In this document: positions 46,348 through 56,215 of the stretch, one piece after another | Layout of the letters: every line of letters begins with the position of its first letter | How positions within the stretch are numbered: position 1 is the first letter of the stretch | Assembly (NCBI RefSeq): GCF_964340395.1 | Contig: NC_135557.1 | Span: 6,567,216 to 6,631,215, forward strand | DNA from: Glandiceps talaboti | Lineage: Eukaryota > Hemichordata > Enteropneusta > Spengelidae | DNA length: 64,000 nucleotides | Direction of reading: 5' to 3' | Program-made: the position numbers and the translations under genes | Notes under the pieces: model-generated | Told to the model about the DNA's origin: nothing | The model's database searches: none | The model's input: the letters and a program-made list of their open reading frames with translations, nothing else

Positions 46348-49300
46348 CCAACCAACCAACCAATCAATCAATCAATCAATCAACCAACCAACCACCCAAC
46401 CGACTGTAGGTCAGTCAGTCAGTCCATCCATCCGTCCTTCCGTCAGTCTGGCAATCAATCAATCAATCAATCAATCAACCAATCAATCAATCAATCTGTC
46501 TGTACGTCCATCCATCCATCCATCCATCCATCCACCAATCCATCCATTGTGTTCTATTGAGATCACTGTTCAAATTCTCAAACTTCAGTTAACTGGTCGA
46601 TAAAAACGCTATGATGAAATGAATATTATATTATCAGCTGTCAGTTAGACTTGTTGACAAATACACGTCAAAATGAATGAAATGTTAATTTCAATATTAA
46701 TTCTTAGTTCAACTGATGAATAAACTATGTAATACAATCATTGTCCAGTTATTAAATCTGTATTTGAAGTGGAACACCATTCCCTGAAACAATGTCATTT
46801 TTATTATGTCTGGGTTCTGGACAGTTATTTCATGATATAGTATCACATAATTCAGATAACAATAAATATGAATGACCATTTATCTGAAGGCTGTAAACTC
46901 TTAAGAGTGATGTTAATGTTCACCTAATACATATGCATGACTCCAGAAGCCAAAATTTACAACAATAAAAACTCATTTGCTGCACTGATTGAAATCCTTA
47001 TAACAAGTTTTGTCTCATGGCTTCTAGTGAATGCAGGTGTTGAGTGGTTTCAGTAAAGTTAAAGTCAAAATGTCAGTAATTATTCATACATCAAACCGAT
47101 AGCTAGTTACTTAGCAACGCCTGTTACTATAATTTATACTTTTAATGTATTATCTACCAGGACTTCTAAAGTTGAAACTTAAGTTAATTGTTGGTTGTAC
47201 AGATCAATAGCGAAACAGGAAAGAATGTTACTGGATTTATCAATTACCTGTTGTACATTGTGCTAACTATTCAACACCAACCACAGTTTTACACTTGTTA
47301 GTTTATTCATTTTTCTCCTTTTACTTTTTTTCATTTAATCTAGGGATATATTCGACTTGTAATTCATGTACGTTTGCTTCATCTGTGTTCTGTTGTCGTT
47401 ATTTTATTACGTAATTGTACAGCTCCTTTCTATTTACTTAAAGCGTTTGGAAAACAGCCCACTCAGGTGAGAAACTACTCCAATATTCGAGTTGTGCTTG
47501 TATCCATTTACTACTTAAAACGATTATAACCATCATTTGAAATATAAGTAATTACATACATGACTTCAAACAACGCCCAGTGGTTAGTATCTCTACAGTG
47601 TGTGTCTGGTGTGATGTATATTTAAATAGATGTAAATGTGTAATTTATCATGATCTCTCATACCTGGATTTCCTTACTGCAGTTACTTTCTAGAGATGTA
47701 TTCGTCTTCAGTAACACCTCCACGATGTAATTAGATTCAGGTTTACCACTAGGTAACATCAAAGGTGGGGGTTGTCCTAATCCATGGTACATAAGCTGTC
47801 CGTAGTCATTGGAAAATTGGTCACGAACTCTCACTTCATAAGCAGTGTATGAATTCGAAGTGTCCTCTTTTGGCCATGTGATTGTAAACTTGTCTATGGT
47901 CACTCCTGTGTAGAGATGATTTTATTTTTATCATCAAAGTACTGTTATGAAAGACAATGGATCGGCATAAATGTATCATTATAATAAGCATCCAAATTAT
48001 TGAAAAATATGAAATAAGAAAAATGAATCACAGTTACATGTTACACGACACTATCAACATTAATATAAACGCCGTTATGATTTTACTATATGTGAATATA
48101 ATAAAATGTTATTGCATTTTAAGGTAACTTCTTATCGCAATTTTATACACAGCAAATCAACAGATAAGATGTAACCTAGTCTATTTCACACGAACCTCTT
48201 CAACACTAGGTTAACTTCATCTGTAGACAGTATCACAATACAAAGTAAAATTAGGTTAACCTCATCTGTAGACAATATCACAATACCAAGTAAAACTAGG
48301 TTAACCTCATCTGTAGACAATAGCACAATACCAAGTGAAACTAGGTTAACCTCATATGTAGACAATATCACAATACCAAGTAAAACTAGGTTAACCTCAT
48401 ATGTAGACAATATCACAATACCAAGTAAAACTAGGTTAACCTCATATGTAGACAATGTCACAATACAAAGTATAACTAGGTTAACCTCATTTGTAGACAA
48501 TATCACAATACCAAGTAAAACTAGGTTAACCTCATCTGTAGACAATATCAGGTTAACCTCATCTGTAGACAATATCACAATACAAAGTAAAACTAGGTTA
48601 ACCTCATCTGTAGACAATGTCACAATACCAAGTAAAACTAGGTTAACCTCATCTGTAGACAATATCACAATACCAAGTAAAACTAGGTTAACCTCATCTG
48701 TAGACAATATCACAATACCAAGTAAAACTAGGTTAACTTCATCTGTAGATAATGTCACAATACCAAGTAAAACTAGGTTAACCTCATCTGTAGACAATGT
48801 CACAATACCAAGTAAAACTAGGTTAACCTCATCTGTAGACAATATCACAATACCAAGTAAAACTAGGCTAACCTCATCTGTAGACAATATCAGGTTAACC
48901 TCATCTGTAGACAATATCACAATACCAAGTAAAACTAGGTTAACCTCATCTGTAGACAATATCACAATACAAAGTAAAACTAGGTTAACCTCATCTGTAG
49001 ACAATATCACAATACAAAGTAAAACTAGGTTAACCTCATCTGTACACTATATCACAATACCAAGTAAAACTAGGTTAACTTATCTGTAGACAATATCACA
49101 ATACCAAGTAAAATTAGGTTAACCTCATCTGTAGACAATATCACAATACCAAGTAAAATTAGGTTAACCTCATATGTAGACAATATCACAATACCAAGTA
49201 AAACTAGGTTAACCTCATCTGTAGACAATATCACAATACCAAGTAAAACATTCAAAGAAAACATTTAATTGTTTTAAAGAGGAATGAAGGTTAGACTGAT

Positions 49301-52193
49301 CTATCTTAGCTGCACTTCTTTATGTTTCGGAAATAATACATAAACATAATGTTCCCCAATAGATTATTGCGCGCCCTCTCTAAGATAGATTTGTGAAATT
49401 CACAAGTTTAGTTTAGATTAGCATAGTAGTACTCTGGGGTTGAGGCATTATAGGAAATAAAAAACGCGGTCAGGAGATTCGGTTGAGCAAGGCAAGATTA
49501 GTAAAAATCCCTTTTCGGATTTCGTTAAGCGTACTTATATAGCTAAAATAAAACCCGTCTTCCTTCTGATACCATAGACCAAGAAGTCCACTCTAAGTTG
49601 TATGATAATATCAACAGAACACTTAAACTATTGATCAAAGACTGTCTTACCTGTTTGTGGCTGCACTTCTATGACATCACAATCGTCTATTTGCGATGTA
49701 ATACAATTATGTAAAACAAAGGAATTGTCCGGGTTTAATACATTACTATAACTCAGTATGTTTTTGTTTTTTTTTATTACAATTTCTTTCAACAAAGTCA
49801 GGCATTGCAGTCGATGACAACTTTAATGCAGCTAGAGGAAAATAGCACAAATTGCTTTGTTTTACAACTTTACAGTGTTAAAATTTTATAGGAAAATGTT
49901 TAATACATAAAATAATATCGATTCAGTCCTACTGATACCTATCCAAACACTCCATCATGGGACGGTATCTTAGTTACCGGGCTTTTTTCAATTCCTTAAT
50001 TATACTATATTATCTTTCCAACAAATACCATAATTTTGGCAGTTGTCCTGGCCGTGGCATTGTTGCTAATCACAGTTTTACTTTTCAGAAAATCACATTT
50101 CAAAGCCAGAACGAACATTTGTGATACAATCAATTTGGTTGGACTATTTGCCCATATACAAACCCTAGATAATGTCCCGGTCAAATGCAATAGCAATCCG
50201 TACAATTAGGTATACTTTAAATCGTTTTACATACATACATGTATCTTCTTACTTACCTACCTACCTATCTACCTACCTACATATATACATACATACGTAC
50301 CTACATACGTACGTAAATACGTGATGTGTGTGCATGCATGCAGTCAGACATTCAGACAGGCGGACGGACGGACGGACGGACGGAAACAAACACAAACACA
50401 AACACAAACACAAACACAAACACAAACACAGACACAGACACAGACACAGACACAGAAACAGAAACAGAAACACACACCTATGCATACACATTAAACTATG
50501 CCCACTGAGTCTCGATACATTTGTGCTAAACAGATAAAGGGGGAAAAAGTCACGTTGAAATTTTGTAAAGTAGTAAATAAGTGTTAACATATTTGACATT
50601 GTATTGTTTTGTTGTGTTGTTATTTATCTATTTATTGTTATTATTATTCTTATTATTTTTTATTTATTTAATTTCTTCTTTTGGGGGGGGGGTGCTTGCA
50701 AGCTTTTTTTTCTTCTCTTTACTGCAAGTACAAAGCAAAACGTCATATAGTTAAAGAAAGATTACCCAGTTCACATACATGTCAGACAAATAAAAACGCA
50801 AAACAATACTGGAAGCTACAGTTCAAAATCATGCTATTTGTAATACATCGTTCCTTATAGAAATAAAACGTCCAAATTCATTTAGCAATCTAATAATATG
50901 CAATTGTCTAAATGAAAAGATACGATTATTCTTTCTACTATACAATCACAAATTAGTTTGTTGCCCTGCAAAAGTTTGTGGTAAGAACGTTTGTGATTAC
51001 ATCATATTTACTCGAAACTCTTTGTACTGACAGATTATGTGTTTGTGAAGACAAAAGGACTGGAGTAAGCATGATGTAATCAAAATATGTTTTCCCATAA
51101 ACCCTTGTAAGGGATCTTCCAATATGCTGAACACACATTTTAAAGATTTTTAGAAATAAACAAATGATTTACAACAATAACATTAAGTTTTGATTATCCA
51201 AATAACTACCCATTGCTAAATAATACAGGTAACTAAGAGTTAAATTGAAAATGGTGGGGGGGAGGGGGAGGGTAACAAAGTGAATTGCGACAAAATTACT
51301 GTTATTTTCTCTACCCTGATCATGAGAGGGATTGTGGTTCCATCAGACCAAGAAAAAAGTCTCTGATCCCACTCTCTGTAAAATGCAAAACAGGTTGACC
51401 CTAATTACCTATTTCTAAAACATGTTGTCCATCCTCTCCATGCAATATATTCCATCGTGACTAAGAGTGGAGTGTTTTATAATGTGCCTCATATCAAATA
51501 CTTGAAAAGACACTATAGTACGTCATATAATTTTGGACATTTGACCTTGACTGACCTTCAGGGTCAAATAGCAAACTGTTCAAGCCATTTCCTACATATC
51601 ACAAACACCTTTAGTACTTTTTTGTTACCACTAATTTCTTTTAATTCATGTCACCATTCAATCACATAAAAGTAAAGTATTTGAGTGTACTGTGTCTTCT
51701 ACAAAGAGTTGCTTGGTGTCTGAAATGCCATTTTTTCTAACACTCCTCGTCGCAAATAATGCGCATTCCCTTACTATTGTATTTTTATGTAAGTAATGAA
51801 TAACGTACCTTGATTTATAAACGTATTTTTACATATCAAATAGATAACATACCTTTGACTACCATCGTATTTTGTTACATAAAATACATGTATTACAATA
51901 GAAGTATTATTCTAGTTTAACACAATAGTGTGTGCACGTAACAATATACTTTGTCTTCCTACCTTGCACTGTTATCAGAAAAGAACACCCTGCAGTGTAC
52001 CCGTCAATGTTTGCAACTGCGCAGCCTACAGTCGTTGTTCCAAGGTTAAAAACTGTACCAGATTCTGGTTCACACTTAGGATCCATTGTTATCCCAGTAG
52101 ATGTAAAACCACTGAAAGTAACTGGACCAGATGTACCATTCATGTAGACAGTATAATCAGAAGGGCATGTCAGTGTCAAACTACCAGTATCTG
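36270..52193 (-). CDS. Polycystin-1/REJ-like receptor, 16 exons seen (5' end missing)
   Basis: Sixteen exons join with matching phases into about 1060 codons: 52193-51963, 49686-49651, 47905-47664, 45824-45669, 45434-45399, 45258-45118, 43712-43613, 43353-43268, 43023-42775, 42636-42222, 41951-41836, 41245-41006, 39919-39746, 39451-39282, 38540-37892, 36416-36270. Domain order is HYR, REJ/FN3-like, GAIN-like, GPS, first TM, PLAT, then about five more TM segments. This is the polycystin-1 family order (PKD1, PKD1L, sea-urchin REJ), surface receptors that undergo GPS autocleavage. The frame ends in TAG after the sixth TM with no TOP/channel module. The 5' exons with signal peptide are not visible. 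Confidence 0.85.
36422..37885. other. Intron between exons 15 and 16
   Basis: Contains a 166-bp near-perfect palindrome (37043-37208) and a small hairpin (37806-37840), but no additional exon that I can support. Confidence 0.55.
37043..37208. mobile_element. Near-perfect 166-bp palindrome
   Basis: TATATAATTCCATGAAATC at the left edge pairs with GATTTCATGGAATTATATA at the right, and the arms continue through ACGTCA, GCTCC and CCGCGGA to a centre at CTACCGGCTCG. Arms are about 80 bp with only a few mismatches and almost no loop. MITE-like, intronic. Confidence 0.85.
37892..38540 (-). CDS. Exon 15: intracellular loop and TM segments 2-5
   Basis: After [20 protein letters not shown] the exon encodes [19 protein letters not shown] then FTRVQRLSC, both highly typical of polycystin-1 proteins. 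Hydrophobic spans follow: [53 protein letters not shown] and [20 protein letters not shown]. The donor is AAG|GTACAT and the acceptor AATAATTCAG. Confidence 0.92.
39282..39919 (-). CDS. Exons 13-14: PLAT domain
   Basis: Exon 13 (39919-39746) encodes [39 protein letters not shown]. Exon 14 (39451-39282) encodes [19 protein letters not shown], then [12 protein letters not shown]. This is the PLAT/LH2 beta-sandwich that sits in the first intracellular loop of polycystin-1 proteins and binds lipids or partners. The donors are TTG|GTAAGA and AA|GTGAGT; the last codon is completed by exon 15. Confidence 0.9.
40150..40600. repeat. 42-bp minisatellite in the intron between exons 12 and 13
   Basis: About ten diverged units share GTGATGGATATGATATACGTAC and ACAGAATGCA. 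The unit is a multiple of three, producing spurious open frames on both strands. It lies wholly inside an intron. Confidence 0.8.
41006..41245 (-). CDS. Exon 12: GPS cleavage site and first TM segment
   Basis: Encodes [20 protein letters not shown]; the HLT tripeptide is the expected autocleavage position. A 'stachel'-like stretch follows, then NTIDFGNVF and the first membrane span [20 protein letters not shown] with a basic stop-transfer WMRKKDK. Acceptor TTGTATTACAG, donor AAT|GTAAGA. Confidence 0.88.
41836..41951 (-). CDS. Exon 11: N-terminal half of the GPS motif
   Basis: Encodes [20 protein letters not shown] then [19 protein letters not shown]. The YW...W...GC pattern is the first half of the GPCR proteolysis site. 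Acceptor GATCTACAG, donor TGG|GTAAGT, joining exon 10 in phase 1 and exon 12 in phase 0. Confidence 0.82.
42057..42134. repeat. (CAAT)n microsatellite
   Basis: About nineteen CAAT units, intronic (between exons 10 and 11). Confidence 0.93.
42222..43023 (-). CDS. Exons 9-10: GAIN-like segment
   Basis: Exon 9 (43023-42775) encodes [20 protein letters not shown], with [11 protein letters not shown]-like strands after it. Exon 10 (42636-42222) encodes [20 protein letters not shown] and beta-rich sequence ending [24 protein letters not shown] and VYIFLLKT. Donors are AAG|GTGGGT and CCA|GTAAGT. Several N-glycosylation sequons (NTT, NRT, NTS) fit an ectodomain. Confidence 0.78.
43268..43712 (-). 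CDS. Exons 7-8: GAIN-like segment
   Basis: Exon 7 (43712-43613) encodes [20 protein letters not shown] and ends in phase 1 at GTAAGT. Exon 8 (43353-43268) continues [17 protein letters not shown] and CTES, ending at GTAAGT. Joining them restores one codon (GAT), which supports both boundaries. Confidence 0.75.
43779..43864. repeat. (AT)n microsatellite
   Basis: About 43 uninterrupted AT dinucleotides, intronic (between exons 6 and 7). Confidence 0.95.
45118..45258 (-). CDS. Exon 6: GAIN-like helices
   Basis: Encodes [32 protein letters not shown] and KELLSGTR. Acceptor TTCGAACAG, donor AGG|GTAAAT. Composition fits the GAIN helical subdomain. Confidence 0.75.
45399..45434 (-). CDS. Exon 5: 36-bp microexon
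   Basis: CCTATTGG-side acceptor (CCAATAG) and donor GAG|GTAAGA bound [12 protein letters not shown]. It is in phase 0 at both ends, so it could be skipped without a frame change. Confidence 0.6.
45669..45824 (-). CDS. Exon 4: helical N-terminal GAIN-like segment
   Basis: Encodes [20 protein letters not shown] and [20 protein letters not shown], amphipathic helices like subdomain A of GAIN domains. Acceptor AAAATAG, donor ATG|GTAGGT, phases 0 and 0. Confidence 0.72.
45898..46545. repeat. Compound (CAAT)n/(CCAT)n/(CAAC)n repeat, 650 bp
   Basis: Tetranucleotide blocks include two copies of a non-repeat linker containing GGTCAGTC and CGTCCTTCCGTCAGTCTGGC (near 46225 and 46435), so the array itself has been duplicated in part. 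It lies in the intron between exons 3 and 4. The 242-codon Ser/Ile/Asn/Gln frame is a repeat artefact. Confidence 0.9.
46610..47655. other. Intron sequence, nothing recognised
   Basis: AT-rich intronic DNA between exons 3 and 4 without motifs or repeats I can name. Confidence 0.5.
47664..47905 (-). CDS. Exon 3: REJ/fibronectin-III-like segment
   Basis: Encodes [27 protein letters not shown] and [19 protein letters not shown]. The W...Y.VRV...Y.VEV strand pattern is that of an FN3-like fold, as in REJ regions. The acceptor is TCTACACAG and the donor CAG|GTATGA. Confidence 0.78.
48207..49250. repeat. 45-bp intronic minisatellite, about 23 copies
   Basis: Unit begins CTAGGTTAACCTCATCTGTA and ends CACAATACCAAGTAAAA. 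Two places (near 48550 and 48890) have a shortened unit where GACAATATCA runs directly into GGTTAACC. Being 15 codons long and stop-free, it gives a 274-codon minus-strand frame, but it lies inside the intron between exons 2 and 3 and has no splice sites of its own. Confidence 0.93.
49651..49686 (-). CDS. Exon 2: 36-bp linker microexon
   Basis: ATAG|AC..G|GTAAGA encodes [11 protein letters not shown]. It is supported mainly by phase: it completes the last codon of the HYR exon (GAC) and the first codon of the next exon (GGA). Confidence 0.65.
49700..51950. other. Intron between exons 1 and 2, with simple repeats
   Basis: Contains ACCT/ACAT, GGAC and ACACAA/ACAGAC arrays (50220-50480) and G-rich tracts near 50684 and 51257. 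No exon seen. Confidence 0.5.
50220..50480. repeat. Compound simple-repeat array
   Basis: Successive blocks of TACC, TACA, CGGA and ACACAA/ACAGAC/ACAGAA units. Lys/His/Arg and Leu/Cys repeat frames here are artefacts. Confidence 0.88.
51963..52193 (-). CDS. Exon 1 seen: HYR domain
   Basis: Encodes [35 protein letters not shown] and [15 protein letters not shown]...[10 protein letters not shown]. The spacing TCP...G.TTV.C.A.D/N..G....C.F.I.V is the HYR (hyalin repeat) signature, an Ig-like extracellular adhesion module. The donor is CAAG|GTAGG; the acceptor is ACAAACAG|CAG or the AG three bases later. It enters in phase 1, so more exons lie upstream. Confidence 0.85.
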
Positions 52194-52199
52194 CTGTTT

Positions 52200-53320
52200 G
52201 TAAGATGAAAAACAGAAAGTGTATTACTCAGTGTTGACATGTATGCATGAATGTATAACTATGTTTCTCACTTTTTCTTTTTTCTGTTGATTTAATTAAT
52301 CGACCTTTTTTGTAGACTATAGCGCTAATACTTACTAATACAATCAAACATGCACATGATAAATAATTATATATAGTATGGCTGTATACATACATTTAAC
52401 ACGCATACCTATGACAATTATAATGTTAAAGTTGTTGAATTTGGTGAGTGTGATTGGGATCAACAAATTCTCCTAACTGCGGTTAAGTCTGTGTGAATTC
52501 TCCAAAGGCGTTTATACTTATATTGATTTCATAAGTTAGCATTATAGATTTATATTTTAAGTCCTGTCTGACACGAGTTAATGAGATAAGCCGTGGTATG
52601 ATTATATATATGCATGAGATACAGTTGTCATATCACCACAGACGATACGTCACACCTTGGCATTGAACCTTGTCAAACTGTATTTATTCTAGCATTCAAC
52701 TAGGTGAAATAATTATGTATCAACACTGTAGTATGTCGGGCTGCCAGAAAACAATATATGTTAAGAATGTACATATATATATTCTAAATGACAACTCTGA
52801 CCTTCTTTGTCAACATTAGACAGTATGATAACTTGTAACACATTACTCTATATAAACACCAAGTGTCACCATAACTTTCTAGTTAGACATTCACTGTACG
52901 TTCGAATTATTGCATAAATGTGGACAGCGCCTAACATCTAGCCAATAGATCATATCGCCAGCTAGAGGTTAGCCCTGACTATGACGTTTGTCAGTCTGAT
53001 GAGAAGACCGCCATCTAGAGGTCATCAGGGACCATGGATATTTGTCATTCTGATGAAGCCTATGACCACAATACCACCAGCGAGAGGTCAAATGTAACTA
53101 TTGAATGTGTCATTCCGATGACCACACAATTGCTATGTACTTCGTTAGGTTCGACCAAGATATGTTGTCTATAGTTGTTGATTATTTTTTCGAATTCAGA
53201 CATGTTGTCACCCATTTTTTTAAATATCAGTTCTTGTTTTTCTTTTGACTGCCGCCGCCGCTGTCGTCGTCGTTGTCGTCGTCGTTCATTTCAACCGATT
53301 CGGCTATTTGTGACTCTCGT
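52200..53320. other. Upstream flank of the HYR exon
   Basis: Further 5' exons of the polycystin-like gene are expected upstream but none is recognisable here. A CGC/CGT-rich trinucleotide patch lies at 53253-53290, at the edge of the LINE fragment. Confidence 0.45.
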
Positions 53321-53327
53321 GACCACC

Positions 53328-53770
53328 TCATTCTATGTTGCACGAATTTGCGCCGCTTGGTAGGCATCGTGAAGGCTCATGGGCCTTTGATGTTATCCAC
53401 CAATTTGATTGGTGGACTTCCTCTTCAGCGAGCACCTTCCGTCTTTCATCTACCTGTACGCCGTCCACGATGATGTTCTGGTTGGAGTCTGCACCACCGT
53501 TCAATTTCATTATTTTTGTTTTGCCGATGTTCAGGTAAAGTCCAGCTGCTTCGCTCTCTTGCTTGAGTCTCTGCAACGAATGGTTCATGTCTTCTATGAT
53601 GTTCGCAAGAAGAGTTGTATAGTCTGCGTACCTCAGTTCATGTAACACTTTGCCTCCAATGGATATTCTTTCTTCATGACTGAGTGCTTTCTGCATGATG
53701 TTTCCAGCGTATGTGGCTATAGGCACATTAGAAGGCAGGTTGCCGTGAGGTAGAGGGCGGGAAACGGTGG
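53328..53770 (-). pseudogene. LINE reverse-transcriptase fragment
   Basis: The minus strand encodes about 130 residues of a non-LTR RT: YAGNIMQKALSHEERISIGG, then HELRYADYTTLLANIIEDMN, LQRLKQESEAAGLYLNIGKT and KIMKLN. The catalytic YADD has become YADY, so the copy is dead. It is a palm/thumb fragment only, similar to RTE- or CR1-like elements. Its 5' edge (about 53705-53775) recurs in inverted orientation at 57190-57260. Confidence 0.75.
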
Positions 53771-53775
53771 AGATG
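53705..53775. repeat. Left copy of a 60-70 bp inverted repeat
   Basis: GAAGGCAGGTTGCCGTGAGG and TAGAGGGCGGGAAACGGTGG here correspond to the reverse complement of 57198-57245 with few differences. The pair brackets the BEL/Pao remnant. Confidence 0.75.
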
Positions 53776-54454
53776 ACTTGCTGATTACCGAATTCAAAGT
53801 AATACTTAATTTTCCAATGGCATGATCAACATTTGTCTTACACGTAAACAATTTACATATTATGGCATGATCTTGAATCTCAATCTTAAATATTCTGGTG
53901 GAAAGTTCACCGTATCTTTTAGAACAATGAATCTAGGTGAGAGATCATTTAATTTTAACAAGTTATGTTTACAAAGATGACATCACCTTAATTCAAGGTG
54001 ACAACTAGAACTTATATGTTAGGGATTTGGAGAAATAAACTTTACTCTAAGATTTCGATTACAAGGCAACTGTTGGTGTGCGGTGTCTCTCTCTGCCTGA
54101 GTGTAAGAGCGTACGTGTATGTGACGATACCAGTGTAGCTAATTCCTAACTTAGACAAGCTCGTAGATCCTGGTACCCGAGAAAGACAGTTAGAGTGGAG
54201 AATCGTTTACGTTCTGCCGTGCTACTCACAACTAACAAACGTAGACACTGAAACGCTATATTAAGCCACCCCAGAACGTAACAATAATGTATAAAGTGTT
54301 CCAATAAATGGTCAGACTTATGACCCTAAACTAATGTGAGTTCAATGTTCATTGTCTGTCAATTTGTAATTGACGAGTCCAGTTCTTTATCCTATCTTTC
54401 ACGTTAATAACGACTTGTCTGATAGGACGTCTTTCTCTATGCACGATCTGATTG

Positions 54455-54742
54455 TCATTGACTGTAGTATCCAATGGGATACGCGTGCATTTTCGTTGGG
54501 TCGTCGCATGTTAGTTCCAACGGATACAATTTATTAATTGGACGATTTTTTTGCCCACCTTTAGTTTTGATTTTTGCAGATCGTACGAGTCCGCCGTTGC
54601 CATATCGTAGCTCTTGTACTAGAGCTAGATTCCAATTGATGCGTCGTTTATTGTCGCTCTGTACTAGAACTACGTCACCAACCTTTATGGTATTGTTCGT
54701 TTTACCGTTAGGGTTATGACATTCGTGAAGTGCTGGTACCAT
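54455..54742 (-). pseudogene. BEL/Pao DUF5641 domain fragment
   Basis: Encodes KVGDVVLVQSDNKRRINWNL, then ALVQELRYGNGGLVRSAKIK and RPINKLYPLEL. This SH3-like C-terminal module (GDVVLV..D...R..W.L..V......G..R...V) follows the integrase core in BEL/Pao pol proteins. The expected core is missing between this and the H2C2 piece. Confidence 0.82.
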
Positions 54743-54876
54743 GGACCATCTACGCCAAAAGTGTTTGTGTAAATTGGCGAGATATTGTTTGCGTTTGGCG
54801 AGTGTAGTCTAATCACGAATGGTGAATATAAGGTCCGATAGCGTATCATCATCAGTTAATTCGTAGGGTAGAGTAT

Positions 54877-55260
54877 TCAGTAGGCGTCCATGTAATAGTA
54901 GCGATGGATGATTGTAATGGAGGAGATACCCGGCATGTCGTATGATTTGCCACTAACCTTCTTGCATGTCACACATTGTCGAAGTGCCACCTTGACAACT
55001 TTGCGTATACTTGGTACCCAATAGCGTTGTCGAATGTGCATCACTGTAGACTGTATTGCAGAGTGGAAGACTATCAAGTGGGCGTGTCTAATGAGCAATT
55101 CCGTGGACTCGTGTTTTCGTGGCAAAAGCGCGGGAAATTTCGTGTAGTAGTCGATGGGCGCATTGTGTAATCTCCCGCCTAAACGAAGTTTTCCTTTCCC
55201 GTCTAGAAATAAACGAAGTTGTGTCACGAGCGGTTCTTTCACTGTAGATTTTTTAGACAA
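54877..55260 (-). pseudogene. BEL/Pao integrase H2C2 zinc-binding fragment
   Basis: Encodes LRLFLDGKGKLRLGGRLHNA, PALLPRKHESTELLIRHAHL and HIRQRYWVPSIRKVVKVALR, then CVTCKKVSGK. The H..H...C..C residues (HAHL, FHSA, CVTC) form the integrase zinc domain. The frame continues a short way and is lost before the catalytic core. Confidence 0.88.
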
Positions 55261-55365
55261 GGCTGCAATTTCTTTGTCGAAGGTTTGAGCTTGTATTGTT
55301 CTGATCCATAAATTTTCAGCTTCTCTTATTTCTTTTGGCGAGGGTGAACCTGTAACGCGATTTTT

Positions 55366-55420
55366 TGGTTAGCGCACAGAATTAGCAGTCAGAGGTCACG
55401 GGTTCGAATCCCACTGCAAA
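55366..55420 (+). repeat. tRNA-like (SINE-type) segment
   Basis: TGGTTAGCGCA (A-box/D-loop-like) is followed about 30 bases later by a perfect B-box GGTTCGAATCC at 55401-55411, with GGG/CCC stem pairing. There is no convincing acceptor stem or anticodon arm, so this is a tRNA-derived fragment rather than a tRNA gene. It sits between the RNase H and integrase pieces of the BEL remnant. Confidence 0.5.
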
Positions 55421-55439
55421 CAGTTTGTCTAACGAGTTG

Positions 55440-56050
55440 TAGCGATTTAAGTCAATTACTTCTGTGATGCTGTGAATAGCGTGTTTCTCATCCTTGTTCA
55501 TATGTGTAGCATCTTCTGATTCTCCTCGAATTTCATGTTGTAGTAAGACTGTGCTGTCGAATAATTCACATATCGGCCAGTCACCTTGGCCTAAGCAAGT
55601 CGGTCCATCCCACCATAACTTTGATTGTTTGAGTTCTGTTGTAGTAATTCCCCTTATAAGTAAATCCGCAGGATTGTCCTTAGATGGACAATATTTCACT
55701 TGGTAGGAGGATTTGTTTATGTTGTTGACTCTATTTTGTAGAAACACTGGCAACTTTTTCTGTCCCGTAATCCAGTGAATTACTATTTGGCTGTCGATCC
55801 AAAGTACTTGTTTTGTGAACGAAAGTAGGCCCTGTAGTGCGCCGATTACGTGGTTTGCTAGTCTCGTAGCGATTACGGCTCCCATCAGCTCCATTCGCGG
55901 AAGAGATATTTTCTTCAATGGTTTCACACGCGTCTTTGCTATCATGAGCGATATTTTGTTCTCACACCGTAATTAAACTGCTGCCCCATAAGCTTGAGGG
56001 CTCGCGTCAGAGAACACGTGTAGTTCGCAGTTGATGGGGTAGTCTATCTG
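55440..56050 (-). pseudogene. BEL/Pao A17 / RNase H fragment
   Basis: From about 56045 the minus strand encodes ELHVFSDASPQAYGAAV, a stop, then KISLPRMELMGAVIATRLAN, QVLWIDSQIVIHWITGQKKL, PVFLQNRVNNI and YCPSKDNPADLLIRG, ending KLWWDGPTCLGQG. These are the RNase H-like D-E-D motifs (FSDAS, RMEL, IDSQ) and tail of BEL/Pao pol. The in-frame stop after GAAV and the later truncation make it non-functional. Confidence 0.85.
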
Positions 56051-56136
56051 CTAGACCTCGGATGTTCTTCCGATAGAATACGACACACGACCGAACATCG
56101 CTATCGAGGATGGAACAATATATGTTAATAATGTAG

Positions 56137-56215
56137 ACTGTAGACTGTATTGCAGAGTGGAAGACTTTCAAGTGGGCGTGTCTAATGAGCAATTCCGTGA
56201 ACTCGTGTTTTCGTG
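56137..56215. repeat. Duplicated 78-bp integrase segment
   Basis: The segment repeats 55045-55122 with about three differences (GTAGACTGTATTGCAGAGTG shared). It is in the same orientation but misplaced inside the A17 region. Confidence 0.85.

Noticed and set aside
45875-46603. 242-codon Ser/Ile/Asn/Gln-rich ORF
   Set aside because: Translation of CAAT/CCAT tetranucleotide repeats in an intron, antisense to the polycystin-like gene.
48186-49010. 274-codon ORF with 15-residue repeats
   Set aside because: Arises from the 45-bp intronic minisatellite being a multiple of three; no start context or splice support.
48207-49250. CRISPR-like array (45-bp repeats)
   Set aside because: Units are contiguous with no variable spacers and lie in a eukaryotic intron; it is a minisatellite.
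50273-50599. Leu/Cys-repeat and His/Lys-repeat ORFs
   Set aside because: Translation of ACACAA/ACAGAC repeats on either strand.
54000-54350. LTR of the BEL/Pao element
   Set aside because: I compared it with the region right of 56960 and found no matching direct repeat long enough to be an LTR.
55366-55420. Functional tRNA gene
   Set aside because: A perfect B-box is present but no complete anticodon arm or acceptor stem can be drawn.
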